From assembly GCA_036008685.1 (NCBI GenBank), contig DASYNF010000147.1:62001-126000 (forward strand): a DNA stretch of 64,000 nucleotides. The letters are read 5' to 3'. The position numbers and the translations under genes are program-made. Source of the stretch: Actinomadura_C sp036008685. Lineage in GTDB: Bacteria; Actinomycetota; Actinomycetes; Streptosporangiales; Streptosporangiaceae. Below are positions 40,875 to 50,905 of the stretch, piece after piece. The notes beneath the pieces were generated by a model that was given only the letters and a program-made list of their open reading frames with translations, did no database searches and was not told the origin of the DNA. Numbering within the stretch: position 1 is the stretch's first letter; each line of letters opens with the position of its first letter.

Positions 40875-41993
40875 ATGCTCCAACGTCTGGTCCACCTCCT
40901 GCCGCCGGGTTTGCGCGCCTACCTGCGGCGCATTCCCGTGCTCGTGCGGCTCTACCGGTGGCTCAGACGGGGGAAGCTGACCCGCGAGCGCAACATGTTC
41001 GTGGCGCTCGCCCTGGCGGCCATCGCGATCGGTGTGATGGCCCCCATCTCCCAGACCTGGTTCCCCTCGAGCGCCATCGTGCTCACCGTGCTCGCGGGCG
41101 GGCTGCTCCTGCGGGTCCGCAGCCTCAGGGTGCTGCTCGGCCTGGTCACCGTGGTCCTCGTCTATGACGGCTGGGTCGTCGGCTGGCCGCGGGTGGGCCC
41201 CGGCGTGGTGGTCACCGTGCTCGTCACGGCCGTGCTCGCGCTCACGCTGGCCCGGACCCGCGAGCAGATCGGCGTGCAGGGCCTGCGGGGCGAGTACATG
41301 CTCCTCGAGCTGCGCGACCGGCTGCGCAGGCACGGGGAGATGCCGGAGCTCCCGGCCGGGTGGGATTCCCAGGTGGTGCTGCTCCAGGCGGGCGGTTCCT
41401 CCTTCGGCGGCGACTTCGTCGTGTCGGCGTGCGACGGCGAGACCCTCGAGGTGGCCCTCGTCGACGTCTCCGGCAAGGGCGTCGACGCGGGGACGCGCGC
41501 GCTCATGCTCTCGGGCGCCTTCGGCGGGTTGCTGGGGTCGGTCGAGTCCGATCGGTTCCTCCCCGCGTGCAATGTCTATCTCCAGCGGCAGCGCTGGGAC
41601 GAGGGCTTCGTCACGGCCGTGCACGTCGTCGTGGACCTGCGCACCGGTGAATACGTGGTGGAGTCGGCCGGGCACCCGCCGGCCGTGCAGTTCGAGGCCC
41701 GCAGTGGGACGTGGCAGGTCAGCTCGGCCAAGGGTGTCGTGCTCGGCGTCGTGCCGGACCTGCGGTGTGAGCCCGAGAGCGGGCTGCTGAGGTCGGGTGA
41801 CGCGCTGATGCTCTACACCGACGGGCTGGTCGAATCTCCGGGCCGCGACCTGGACGCCGGCATCGACCGGCTGGTCGGCGAGGCCGAGCACCTGGTCCGG
41901 CACGGCTTCCGCAAGGGCGCCAAGGAGCTCGTCGAGACCATGGCCGCCACCCGTGACGACGACTGCGCTCTCGTGTTGATCTGGCGCACCTGA
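40875..41993 (+). CDS. PP2C-family SpoIIE-type serine phosphatase, membrane-bound
   Basis: A 372-residue protein. The N-terminal about 150 residues hold four membrane helices (MFVALALAAIAIGVMAPISQ and following). The C-terminal domain is a PPM/SpoIIE phosphatase: GGSSFGGDFVVSAC, ALVDVSGKGVDAGTRALML with the metal Asp, SAGHPPAV, and DALMLYTDGLVESPGRD. Such proteins dephosphorylate anti-anti-sigma factors and switch on alternative sigma factors; no partner is adjacent. No ribosome-binding site precedes ATG 40875, but TACAGT eight bases earlier could be a -10 for a leaderless mRNA. GTG 40830 and ATG 40854 are in-frame alternatives. Confidence 0.88.
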   Translation: MLQRLVHLLPPGLRAYLRRIPVLVRLYRWLRRGKLTRERNMFVALALAAIAIGVMAPISQTWFPSSAIVLTVLAGGLLLRVRSLRVLLGLVTVVLVYDGWVVGWPRVGPGVVVTVLVTAVLALTLARTREQIGVQGLRGEYMLLELRDRLRRHGEMPELPAGWDSQVVLLQAGGSSFGGDFVVSACDGETLEVALVDVSGKGVDAGTRALMLSGAFGGLLGSVESDRFLPACNVYLQRQRWDEGFVTAVHVVVDLRTGEYVVESAGHPPAVQFEARSGTWQVSSAKGVVLGVVPDLRCEPESGLLRSGDALMLYTDGLVESPGRDLDAGIDRLVGEAEHLVRHGFRKGAKELVETMAATRDDDCALVLIWRT

Positions 41994-42044
41994 CCCCGCC
42001 GGCATCCGGCCACCGCGGTTCGCTCACCCGCCCGGTGTGCAGGG

Positions 42045-43520
42045 TCACCCCGGCCAGTCGATCTGGGGAGACCGGTAGAACGCGATGCCCGCGGCGTCCC
42101 ACCGACGGCCGTGCGCGGCCAGCCGCGGCGCGTAGGACTCCCACACCCGATGGCCGGCCGGAGACCAGCCGATCTCCGCGATCCCCGGGAGCCGGGGGAA
42201 GGCCATGAAGTCGAGGTCGCCGTCGCCGGCGATCGTCTCGGTCCACAGCGCGGCCTCCACCCCGGCGATGTGCTCCTCCCCGACCCCGTCGACCAACGCC
42301 GCCGGGTCCCAGGAATAGGACTTCCGCACCTCCACGCAGCCCGCCCAGTCGAGGCCCAGTGCCGTGCCCGGGTGGTACTTGAGGTCCAGATAGGCGTGAT
42401 CGGCCGGCGACATGATCAGCCGTGCGCCCTGGGCGACGGCGGCACGGGCCGGCCGGGTGTCCGGCTCGGACCCCTTGGCGGGCCGCCAGTACTGCACCAG
42501 GGTCCCGGGGGCCAGCGTCGAGGAGGCGGCGTCCTGCCAGGCGACGACGGTCTTGCCGTGCGCGCGGACGATCCGCTGGGCCCGCGTGAGGAATTCGGAA
42601 TAGTCCGCCGGATCTGTGCTCTCGGCCTCGTCTCCGCCGATGTGGAGGTACGGTCCCGGGGTGAGCTCGGCCACCTCGCGGATGACGTCGTCCAGGAACC
42701 GGTAGGTGATCTCCTTGTCGGCCCGGAGGCTGCTGAACCCGACCTCGATGCCGGTGTAACGCTCCGGTGCCCGGTCACCCGGGTTGAGCTCCGCATACGA
42801 CGCGAGCGCGGCGTTGGTGTGACCCGGGACGTCGATCTCCGGAACGACCGTCATGTGCCGGGCCCCCGCGTAGCCGACGATCTCCTGGAAGTCCCGCCTG
42901 GAGTAGTGGCCTCCTGGGCCGCCGCCGACCTCGGTCCCTCCGCCGTGGTCCGCGAGCCGAGGCCACCGGTCGATGGCCAGCCGCCAGCCCTGGTCGTCGG
43001 TGAGGTGCAGGTGGAGCACGTTGATCTTGTAGGCCACGGCGTGGTCGATGAAGCGCTTGACGGCCCGCACGTCGAAGAAGTGCCGCGCCACGTCGAGCAT
43101 GACGCCGCGCCACGGGTAGCGTGGCCCGTCCTCGATCCGCACCCCCGCCATCGGCCAGGGGCCGGGACACGGGCCCCGGCTCTCGACCGCGGCCGGGAGG
43201 AGCTGACGCAGGGTCTGCACGCCCCGGAAGAGTCCCGCGGCGGTCCGCGCGCGCAGCCGTACGCCCTCTTCGGAGATCTCCAGCAGATGACCCTCGGGGC
43301 CCAGCCGCCCGGGTCCGTCGAGTGACAGGGCGATGTCTCCGGCCTCCGGCCTGATCCGGAGCGGAAACCCGGTGGGGGGGCGCAGCAGCTCGGCCAGAGA
43401 GTCCGCGACGGCGCGGGCGGGGCCCGGCGGCGCGCTGATCTCGGTCTCGGGCGTGAGGACGTGCACCCCCGGGCCGGGCGTCATCGACACGGGGACGGGG
43501 ATGACACTCGACGTGCTCAC
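42045..43520 (-). CDS. Beta-N-acetylhexosaminidase (GH20)
   Basis: A 491-residue GH20 enzyme. An N-terminal GH20b-like domain (about 1-120) precedes the TIM barrel, which starts PRYPWRGVMLDVARHFFDV. NVLHLHLTDDQGWRLAIDRW and VPEIDVPGHTNA follow, then the catalytic pair D297-E298 in LHIGGDEAE. By substrate-assisted catalysis it removes terminal GlcNAc or GalNAc from chitin or peptidoglycan fragments. There is no convincing signal peptide, so cytosolic recycling of muropeptide or chitobiose is likely. GTG 43520 is chosen; an upstream GTG at 43553 is possible. Converges with the phosphatase. Confidence 0.93.
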   Translation of the reverse strand: MSTSSVIPVPVSMTPGPGVHVLTPETEISAPPGPARAVADSLAELLRPPTGFPLRIRPEAGDIALSLDGPGRLGPEGHLLEISEEGVRLRARTAAGLFRGVQTLRQLLPAAVESRGPCPGPWPMAGVRIEDGPRYPWRGVMLDVARHFFDVRAVKRFIDHAVAYKINVLHLHLTDDQGWRLAIDRWPRLADHGGGTEVGGGPGGHYSRRDFQEIVGYAGARHMTVVPEIDVPGHTNAALASYAELNPGDRAPERYTGIEVGFSSLRADKEITYRFLDDVIREVAELTPGPYLHIGGDEAESTDPADYSEFLTRAQRIVRAHGKTVVAWQDAASSTLAPGTLVQYWRPAKGSEPDTRPARAAVAQGARLIMSPADHAYLDLKYHPGTALGLDWAGCVEVRKSYSWDPAALVDGVGEEHIAGVEAALWTETIAGDGDLDFMAFPRLPGIAEIGWSPAGHRVWESYAPRLAAHGRRWDAAGIAFYRSPQIDWPG

Positions 43521-43678
43521 GCACAGGGAAGCTACCAAGTCCTGTGACGCCACGGCCGGCCCCGCCGGGTCGGCGGCCGTCCGCCGGAAGGTCCGGAGTG
43601 TTAGCGATATGTCTCGGAAAAGCGGCTATTCGGCACGGGTGCGACGCAGTGATGATCTCTGGCCTTACGCTACGGTCC

Positions 43679-45403
43679 ATGCGCCGTAGAGCCGTCATGG
43701 CCGCCGCCGGATTGGCCGCGGGCCTTCTCGCCACCGTCAACGTCCAGCCGGCCTTGGCCGAGCCCGTATCGGGTCTCACCGCGGAGCCGTGCGACACGCC
43801 GGCCACGCACCAGATCGCGGAGGTGCAGGGCCCGGGTGCCATGAGCCCCCTGGCCGGCCAGACCGTACGGGTGGAGGGGGTCGTCACCGGTGACTTCCAG
43901 CGCACCGACCAGTTGAGCGGTTTCTTCATCCAGGACCCGACGCCCGACGCGGACCCGGCGACCTCCGAGGGACTGTTCGTCCTCTCGGCCAAGGAGGTCA
44001 AGGTCGGCGACGACGTCCTCGTCAGCGGCAAGGCGGTGGAGTACAACGGCCTGACCGAACTCTCGCAGGTCACCGCGGTCGACGTCTGCGGCGGCGGCAT
44101 GGTCCAGCCCTCCCCCTCCGCGCTTCCGCTCGCGGACACGGCGGCCTACGAGGCGCGTGAGAACATGCTCCTCACGTTCCCCCAGCGGCTCACCGCGACC
44201 GAGCACTATCAGCTCGGGCGGTACGGCGAGGTCACGGTCTCCTCGCAGGGACGGCTGTTCCAGCCCACGGACGGACACGCCGGGACCCAGGCCGGCAACG
44301 ACCGCCGCCGGCTCCTGATCGACGATGGATCGACCCGGCAGAACCCGGCGACCGTGCCCTTCACCTCACCGCGGGCGCTCCGGCTCGGCGACACGGTCGC
44401 CGGCCTCACCGGCGTGCTGCACTACGGCTTCAACCTCTACCGGCTGCAGCCGACCGCTCCGGTGACGTTCAGCCGGTCCAACCCGCGCCCGGCCGCCCCC
44501 GAGCCGGTGGGCGGCAACGTCCGGGTGGCGAGCTTCAACACGCTCAACTGGTTCACCACGCTGGGCAGCCGCGGCGCCACCACCGCGCAGGAGCGCGACC
44601 GCCAGCTGGCGAAACTGGTGTCCGCCCTGGCCGGGCTCGATGCCGACGTGGTGGGTCTCATGGAGGTGGAGAACAACGGCGACGGTGCCATCGGCGAGCT
44701 CGTGTCGGCCCTCAACGCCAAGGTCGGCGCGGGTACGTACACGTGGATCGAGCACCCGAACCCCGGCACCGACGCGATCCACGTCACGATGATCTACAAG
44801 GCCGGGAAGGTCCGGCCGATCGGTGCCGCCAGGTCCTCGGCGGAGCCGGTCTTCGAGCGTCCCCCGCTCCTGCAGTCCTTCATGCGGGCCGGTGGGAGCG
44901 AGCCGTTCACCGCGATCGTCAATCACTTCAAGTCCAAGGGCTGCGGGGACGCCTCCGGTCCCGACGCCGACCAGGGCGACGGTCAGGGGTGCTGGAACGC
45001 CCGCCGCCAGACGCAGGCCGCCGCGGTGGCCGAGCTGGCCAAGACGGCGATCAACCCGATCGTGCTCGGGGACCTGAACTCCTACACCGAGGAGGACCCG
45101 ATCCATGTCCTCGAGCGGGGCGGCCTGACCGGGCAGACCGAGCGCTTCGTCCCGGCGCCGCGGCGCTACAGCTACGTCTTCGACGGGCAGGCCGGCGAGC
45201 TGGACCACATCCTCGCCGGCAGGCACCTGTCGAGGCTGGTGACCGGGGCCTCGATCTGGCACATCAACAGCGACGAGCCGGTGATCCTCGACTACAACAC
45301 CGAGTTCAACCCGCCCGGGTTGTACGCGCCCGACTCCTATCGGGCCTCCGACCACGACCCGGTGGTGATCGGTCTGCGCCTTCCGGGCGCCCCCCTGAAG
45401 TGA
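43679..45403 (+). CDS. Secreted nuclease (ExeM/NucH-like, OB-fold plus EEP domain)
   Basis: A 574-residue exported protein. Residues 1-30 are a signal peptide with RRR and an AXA cleavage site (QPALAEP), possibly Tat. An OB-fold-like segment follows (VRVEGVVTGDFQRTDQLSGF). From about residue 285 comes the endonuclease/exonuclease/phosphatase domain: VRVASFNTLNWF, GLMEVENNG, VNHFKSKGC, VLGDLNSY and the final DHDPVV. It degrades extracellular DNA or RNA. A CGDASGPDADQGDGQGCW insertion is typical of the family. CTACGG/CCGTAG arms straddle the start codon. TACGCT at 43666 may be the -10 of a leaderless transcript. Confidence 0.9.
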   Translation: MRRRAVMAAAGLAAGLLATVNVQPALAEPVSGLTAEPCDTPATHQIAEVQGPGAMSPLAGQTVRVEGVVTGDFQRTDQLSGFFIQDPTPDADPATSEGLFVLSAKEVKVGDDVLVSGKAVEYNGLTELSQVTAVDVCGGGMVQPSPSALPLADTAAYEARENMLLTFPQRLTATEHYQLGRYGEVTVSSQGRLFQPTDGHAGTQAGNDRRRLLIDDGSTRQNPATVPFTSPRALRLGDTVAGLTGVLHYGFNLYRLQPTAPVTFSRSNPRPAAPEPVGGNVRVASFNTLNWFTTLGSRGATTAQERDRQLAKLVSALAGLDADVVGLMEVENNGDGAIGELVSALNAKVGAGTYTWIEHPNPGTDAIHVTMIYKAGKVRPIGAARSSAEPVFERPPLLQSFMRAGGSEPFTAIVNHFKSKGCGDASGPDADQGDGQGCWNARRQTQAAAVAELAKTAINPIVLGDLNSYTEEDPIHVLERGGLTGQTERFVPAPRRYSYVFDGQAGELDHILAGRHLSRLVTGASIWHINSDEPVILDYNTEFNPPGLYAPDSYRASDHDPVVIGLRLPGAPLK

Positions 45404-45451
45404 CGGCGGTCTCCCCGTCACGGTGATGAAGGCGATCCGCGAGCGGGCCGG

Positions 45452-45598
45452 CGTCGTCTGGACTGAGGAGCGAGCGGGCGTGAGGAACGAACGCCCGGTA
45501 GCGACGAGGGAAGACGGCGCCTCGAAGGCCCGCGAGCCGCCGCGCGGAGCGCGGCCATGGGTACAGCCCCGCGAGCGGCCGCGCGGAGCGCGGCCATG
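45452..45598 (+). repeat. Dispersed intergenic repeat, copy 5
   Basis: The clearest copy: GTCTGGACTGAGGAGCGAG, GGGCGTGAGGAACGAACG, GACGAGGGAAGACGGCGCC, TCGAAG, then the hairpin CCGCGC-GGA-GCGCGG. The hairpin part is duplicated about 50 bases later. It lies between the convergent nuclease and formate dehydrogenase genes. Confidence 0.85.
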
Positions 45599-45609
45599 AA
45601 CAGGTACGG

Positions 45610-46653
45610 TCACACCGGTCGTAGAGGCGGCGGCTCCTCCATGCGACCGTCCGCCGCCGCGGCCTCCTCGGCGCTGCGGCGCAGCCGCTCGCGCTGCGGC
45701 ACCACGGTGTACTTCGGGTCTGCGGCGGACGCGACGCCCGCCGCGAAGACGCCGAACCGGGTGGCCGCGGAGGCCGCGAGGAGCGCCGTCCCCGACAGGG
45801 CGGACACGGCCCGGCTCCGGCGGCCGAGGAAGGCCCCGGCGAGGCCCGCGCAGGCGAGCACCTGCGAGGCCCGCATCAGCCTGCCCGACCGGCCTTGACG
45901 GTAGGGTTCGGCGACCATGCCGAGCCGTCGCTCCAGTAGCTGGAGCGCGACGAGCTCCGCGGCCGTGCCGGTGAGGGCGAGCGCGCGAGCGGGGCCGGTC
46001 TCGGACACGGGAGCCGTGACCAGGCCCAGCCCGCCGGCCGCGGTCGCCGCCGACCCGACGAAGACGAACGGCATCTCGCGGTAGGCGTCGTGCCACGCCG
46101 GCACCGCCGTGTCGCTGATGAGCGCCGCGGTGTAACCGGCGATCGCCGGGCCCATGGCCGCCGCGCCCATGGTCGCCGCGGTCCCGAGCCGGGGGACCCA
46201 GCCGGTCACGGCGGAAGCCGCGGCGCCGGCGGCCAGCGGGCCATAGGCGGAGAGCAGCCACGTCCCGACGCTCATGGGCGAGCTCGGCTTGGCGACCCGC
46301 AGCATGTTCAGGAAGCGGGCGGGCCGGCCGAGGTCGTGCACCAGCCCGTACATCGCGAGCCCGAGGGCTCCGGCGGCGCCGACCTTGGCGCCGTACGCCA
46401 GGCGCGGCCGGCCGGTGAGGGTCGCGCCCGCGGCGAGCACCGAGGACGCGCCCGCGAGACCGCCGACGAAGAAATAGCCGGCGATGTCGCGGGCCTTCCA
46501 GACCGGCCCGTTGAGGACCGGCCTGCCGTAGTAGGAGGTGAACTCGGCGTCGGGGACCATCGGCCGCTCACCGCGCCGGCCGCCGCGACGGCGACGGCGA
46601 CCGGTGGCGGCCATGCCCGGCACGGCATCGCGGTCGCGCGGCGTCTCGGTCAT
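45610..46653 (-). CDS. NrfD-like membrane subunit of formate dehydrogenase
   Basis: A 347-residue NrfD/PsrC family protein. After a basic, Arg-rich N-terminus (TGRRRRRGGRRGERP), about eight hydrophobic helices follow (GYFFVGGLAGASSVLAAGAT among them), with the FTSYYGRPVLNGPVWKARD entry motif. It should anchor the complex to the membrane and pass electrons to menaquinone. The ATG overlaps the stop of the iron-sulphur subunit as TGATG and is preceded by AAGGAG. It is the last gene of the three-gene operon. Confidence 0.9.
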   Translation of the reverse strand: MTETPRDRDAVPGMAATGRRRRRGGRRGERPMVPDAEFTSYYGRPVLNGPVWKARDIAGYFFVGGLAGASSVLAAGATLTGRPRLAYGAKVGAAGALGLAMYGLVHDLGRPARFLNMLRVAKPSSPMSVGTWLLSAYGPLAAGAAASAVTGWVPRLGTAATMGAAAMGPAIAGYTAALISDTAVPAWHDAYREMPFVFVGSAATAAGGLGLVTAPVSETGPARALALTGTAAELVALQLLERRLGMVAEPYRQGRSGRLMRASQVLACAGLAGAFLGRRSRAVSALSGTALLAASAATRFGVFAAGVASAADPKYTVVPQRERLRRSAEEAAAADGRMEEPPPLRPV

Positions 46654-47588
46654 CACAGGCTCCTTCGGCGGCCGGCCGCGAAGGCCAGCGCGGCGGCGCC
46701 GATGAGACCGGTGGCGGCGACGGCGACGTGCCGCCACATGGAGGGAAGATCACGGGTGGTGACGACCGGGTCCGGCGGCAGGCCGTACACCTCCGGCTCG
46801 TCCAGCAGCAGGAAGAAGGCTCCGGCGCCGCCGACGCCGTCGTCCGGCGACTCGCCGTAGAGACGCGCCTCGGGCACACCGGCGTCGTGCAGCTTCTCCA
46901 CCCGCTGGGCGGCCCGCTCCCGCAGCTCGTCCAGCGGACCGTACTGGATGGACTCGGTGGGGCAGGCCTGCGCGCAGGCGGGCTGCAGCCCGTCACCGAT
47001 CCGGTCGTAGCACAGGGTGCACTTCCAGGCGCGGCCGTCGTCCTTGCGCTGGTCGATGACCCCGTACGGGCAGGCCGGGATGCAGTAGCCGCAGCCGTTG
47101 CAGATGTCCTGCTGCACCACGACCGTGCCGAACTCGGTCCGGAACAGCGAGCCCGTCGGGCACACGTCCAGGCAGGCGGCGTGGGTGCAGTGCTTGCACA
47201 CGTCGCTGGCCATGAGCCAGCGCATGTCACCCGCACCGGGAACGGAGGCGGCGGCCCCGTCCTGGCCCGCCAGGGTGGCCGGCCCCTGGGCGGCCATGCT
47301 CAGCACGTCCAGTCCGGAGTGGTCCGCGCTGTCCGGCAGATCGACCGGCCGGCGTTGCTCGATGAACGCGACGTGCCGCCAGGTGTCCGCGCTCAGCCGT
47401 TCGGTGTTGTCGTAGGACATCCCGGTGAGGAGCAGGCCGTCCTCGGGGATCGCGTTCCACTCCTTGCAGGCGACTTCACAGGCCTTGCACCCGATGCACA
47501 CGGAGGTGTCGGTGAAGAACCCCATCCGGGGGACCTGACCCGCCGGATACCCCGCGGTGGTGGCAGGATCGTGTTCGGAGATCGTCAC
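46653..47588 (-). CDS. fdhB: Iron-sulphur subunit of formate dehydrogenase
   Basis: A 311-residue ferredoxin-like electron carrier. Cys clusters for four [4Fe-4S] centres are visible: CIGCKACEVACKEW, CKHCTHAACLDVCPTG, CNGCGYCIPACPYG and CTLCYDRIGDGLQPACAQACP. A C-terminal membrane helix (AVAATGLIGAAALAFAAG) tethers it. It carries electrons from the selenoprotein catalytic subunit to the NrfD-like subunit. The GTG start overlaps the fdhA stop, and its own stop overlaps the next ATG. Confidence 0.95.
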   Translation of the reverse strand: MTISEHDPATTAGYPAGQVPRMGFFTDTSVCIGCKACEVACKEWNAIPEDGLLLTGMSYDNTERLSADTWRHVAFIEQRRPVDLPDSADHSGLDVLSMAAQGPATLAGQDGAAASVPGAGDMRWLMASDVCKHCTHAACLDVCPTGSLFRTEFGTVVVQQDICNGCGYCIPACPYGVIDQRKDDGRAWKCTLCYDRIGDGLQPACAQACPTESIQYGPLDELRERAAQRVEKLHDAGVPEARLYGESPDDGVGGAGAFFLLLDEPEVYGLPPDPVVTTRDLPSMWRHVAVAATGLIGAAALAFAAGRRRSL

Positions 47589-50500
47589 ATCTGCCTCCCG
47601 GTGTCTTCGGTGATCCCGGCGCGGTCCCGGTACTCGCGCACCAGGGCACGCAGCGCGGGTCCGCGCGGCCTGCGTCCTGGGCGGATGTCACACGTGATGG
47701 CCTTGAACTCCTGGATGTGGGTGTTGGGGTCCAGCACCATGTGCGCCAGTTCGTTCGCCGCGTCACCGGTCGAGTAGCCGTTCGGGCCCCAGTGATAGGG
47801 CAACCCGATCTGGTGCAGCCGGCGCCCCTGTATCTCGATGGGCGTGACCCGTTCGGTCACCAGCACCCGCGCCTCGATGGCGTTGCGCGCGCTGATGATC
47901 GTGGCCCAGCCGAGGTGTTCCAGTCCTCGGTCGCGGGCCAGCTCCGGCGAGACCTCACAGAAGAACTCCGGCTGGAGTTCGGAGAGGTAGGGCTGCCACC
48001 GCGACATGCCGCCCGCGGTGTGGTGCTCGGTCAGCCGGTAGGTCGTGGCGACGTAGGGGAACACCTCCGCGCCCGCCTCGCCGCCGCTCGGATGCAGGAA
48101 TTCCGGGCTGTTCTTCAGGAACTGCCGTACGGGGTTGCGCTGCTGTCCGTACAGCAGGTTCTCGAACGGTGACTCCTGCGGCTCGTAGTGCGCCGGGAGG
48201 GGGCCGTCGACGACCCCGGCCGGCGCGTAGAGCCAGGCCTTGCCGTCGGACTGCAGGATGAACGCGTCGGTGCCCGACAGCGCGTCCGGGCCCTTCGCCC
48301 CGGGCTCGGGCACGTAGTCCGGGGCCTTCGTCGCCTGGAAGTCGGGCACGTCCGGTCCGGTCCACCTGCCCTGCCCGGCGTCCCAGCGCAGCAGCGCCTT
48401 GCGGTCGCTCCACGGCCGGCCGTCGGCGTCGGCCGAGGCCCGGTTGTAGAGGATGCGGCGGTTCATCGGCCAGGCCCAGCCCCAGTCGGCGGCCACCCAG
48501 TCCTGTTCCTGACCGGGCCTGCGACGGTCGGCCTGGTTGACCCCGTCGGTGTAGACGCCGCAGTAGATCCAGCAGCCGCTGGAGGTGGAGCCGTCTCCGG
48601 CGAGCTGCTCGTACGAGGAGAGCGGCCGGCCTTCGGCGTCCCGGCCGTTGATCTCGGCCAGCACCGCCTCCGCGTCGGGGTCCTGCTGGGCACCGACCAA
48701 CGGATAGTCCCAGGTCAGGTCGAGCACCGGCCGGTCGCGCTCGGCCGCCCGGTCGTCCTCGTCCATGTCCAGCCGGGCGCGGTAGTCCGGGTCGGCCAGC
48801 TTCTCCCGGATGATCCGGCCGAGATGGTAGGCGAACCACAGGTCGCTGCGGGCGTCTCCGGCCGGCTCGACGGCCTGCTGGTGCCACTGCAGCAGCCGCT
48901 GGGTGTTGGTGAAGCTCCCCGACTTCTCGGTGTGCGCGGCGGCGGGCAGGAAGAAGACCTCGGTGCCGATGGCCTCGGTCCGGAGCTCGCCGGTCTCGAT
49001 CTCCGGCCCGTCCTTCCACCAGGTCGCGCTCTCGATGAGGGAGAAGTCCCGCACCACGAGCCAGTCCAGGTTGGCCATGCCCAGCCGCTGGAGCCGGGCG
49101 TTGGCCGAGCCCACGGCAGGGTTCTCACCGATGATGAAGTAGCCCTTGCAGGCACCCTCGAGCTGCGCCATGACGGTCTCGTAGGTGCCGTGGCTGCCGG
49201 TGATCCGGGGCAGGTAGTCGAAGCGGAAGTCGTCGTGTTCGGTGGCGGCATCGCCCCACCAGGCTTTCAGCAGGCTCACGACGTACGACCGCATGTTGCC
49301 CCAGTAGCCCTTGTCCGTGCCCTCGGCCTCGATGAAGGCCTCGAGGCTCTGGTTCTCGTGGGCGTGGGGCATCGGGATGTAGCCCGGCAGCAGGTTGAAC
49401 AGCGTCGGGATGTCGGTCGAGCCCTGGATCGAGGCGTGCCCGCGCAGCGCCAGGATCCCGCCGCCCGGCCGGCCTATGTTGCCGAGGAGGGTCTGCAGGA
49501 TCGAGGCCGTACGGATGTACTGCGCGCCGACCGTGTGCTGCGTCCACCCGACCGCGTAGGCGAACGCCGTCGTGCGGTCGCGGCCGGAGTTGGCGGTGAC
49601 GAGCTCGCACACCTTCAGGAACGTCTCCTGGGGGACGCCGCAGATCTGCTCGACCACCTCGGGGGTGTAGCGGGAGAAGTGCCGCTTGAGCACCTGGAAG
49701 ACGCACCGCGGGTCCTGCAGCGACTCGTCCGTCCGCACCGGGCCGGGCACATGGGCACCACCGGAGCCGTGCGACTCGCCGCGGGCCGCCTCCCGGGTCC
49801 GGGGACGTGCTCCCTGGTCGTCGGCCGCCGCGTCCCCGTGGTCGTACTGCCACGTGTCGAAGCCATAGGACCGGTGCTCGGCGTCGAGTCCGGAGAACAC
49901 GCCGTCGAGGTCCTCGGTGTCCTTGAAGTCCTCGGACACGAGGTTGGCGGCGTTCGTGTAGGTCAGCACGTACTCACGGAAGTACTTCTCGTGCTCCAGG
50001 ACGTAGTTGACGATGCCGCCGAGGAAGGCGATGTCGGTCCCCACCCGGAGCGGGACGTGCAGGTCCGCGACCGCGCTCGTACGGGTGAACCGCGGGTCGA
50101 CGTGGATGATCGTCGCGCCCCGCGCCTTGGCCTCCATCACCCACTGGAACCCGACCGGATGGCACTCGGCCATGTTCGAGCCCTCGATGACGATGCAGTC
50201 GGAGTTCTGCAGGTCCTGCTGGAAGGTCGTGGCGCCGCCACGGCCGAACGAGGCCCCCAGACCGGGGACCGTGGCGGAGTGTCAGATACGGGCCTGGTTC
50301 TCGATCTGTATCGCGCCGAGCGAGGTGAAGAGCTTCTTGAGGAGGTAGTTCTCCTCGTTGTCGAGGGTCGCGCCGCCGAGGCTGGCCAGACCGAGGGTCC
50401 GGCGGAGGCGTGTGCCGTCCTCGTCCTCCCACTGCCAGCCGTCCCGGCGTGCGGCGATGACCCGGTCGGCGATCATGTCCATCGCCGTGTCCAGGTCCAG

Positions 50501-50851
50501 GGACTCCCAGTCGGTGCCGTTCGGGCGCCGGTAGAGCACCTTGTGCGACCGTGCGGATCCCGTGGTGAGCTGGAGGCTGGCCGAGCCCTTCGGGCAGAGC
50601 CGGCCGCGTGAGATGGGCGAGTCCGGGTCCCCTTCGATCTGGGTGACCTGACCGTCCGTGACGAAGACCCGCTGGCCGCAGCCGACGGCGCAGTACGGGC
50701 AGATCGACTTGACGACCTTGTCCGCGGTGCTGACGCGCGGCTTGAGCGCATCCGTACGGGAACTGCGTACGGCCGCCCCGCGCCCGGACGGATCGGAGCC
50801 GGTCATCTGGCGATAGACCGGCCATGAACCGATCCACCTGGGGATTCCCAT
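47585..50851 (-). CDS. fdhA: Formate dehydrogenase catalytic subunit, selenoprotein (UGA at 50282-50284 read as Sec)
   Basis: A 1088-residue molybdopterin oxidoreductase if TGA 50284-50282 is read as selenocysteine (residue 190). Both sides are continuous in one frame: NQARI-U-HSATVPGLGASFGRGG matches the FDH active site ARVUH. The Fe-S ligands are C51, C54, C58 and C86 (CPYCAVGC, RLCPKG). AECHPVGF and later bis-MGD motifs follow the Sec, and the C-terminal dinucleotide-binding domain ends at 47585. A SECIS hairpin begins seven bases after the UGA. It oxidises formate to CO2. There is no twin-arginine signal, so it acts in the cytosol, attached through the NrfD-like subunit. The ATG at 50851 follows GAGGAGA. 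Confidence 0.94.
50235..50277 (-). promoter_or_regulatory. SECIS element for selenocysteine insertion
   Basis: In the mRNA, CCGCCACGG and CCGUGGCGG form a 9-bp outer stem. Inside, CCCC-GGUCU-GGGG makes a mini-hairpin with apical GGUCU. In E. coli fdhF the same GGU CUG codons lie at the same distance after the UGA. This is the SelB-binding signal. Confidence 0.85.
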
Positions 50852-50905
50852 CTGCTCTCCTCAACGATCTTGCAAGGTGCGCAAGGCCCTACCCAGCTCG
50901 AACCC

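Noticed and set aside
43544..43678. An N-terminal extension of the secreted nuclease to 43544
   Set aside because: The added residues precede a clear signal peptide and cross the divergent promoter region; ATG 43679 begins the RRR signal sequence directly.
50282..50284. Stop codon splitting fdhA, suggesting a pseudogene or two genes
   Set aside because: Frame, conserved flanks and the SECIS-like hairpin show that the UGA is most simply selenocysteine.
48188..50611. An 807-codon open frame on the plus strand opposite fdhA
   Set aside because: It is the antisense shadow of fdhA produced by GC-rich third positions. It has no recognisable motifs, while the minus strand encodes an unmistakable formate dehydrogenase.
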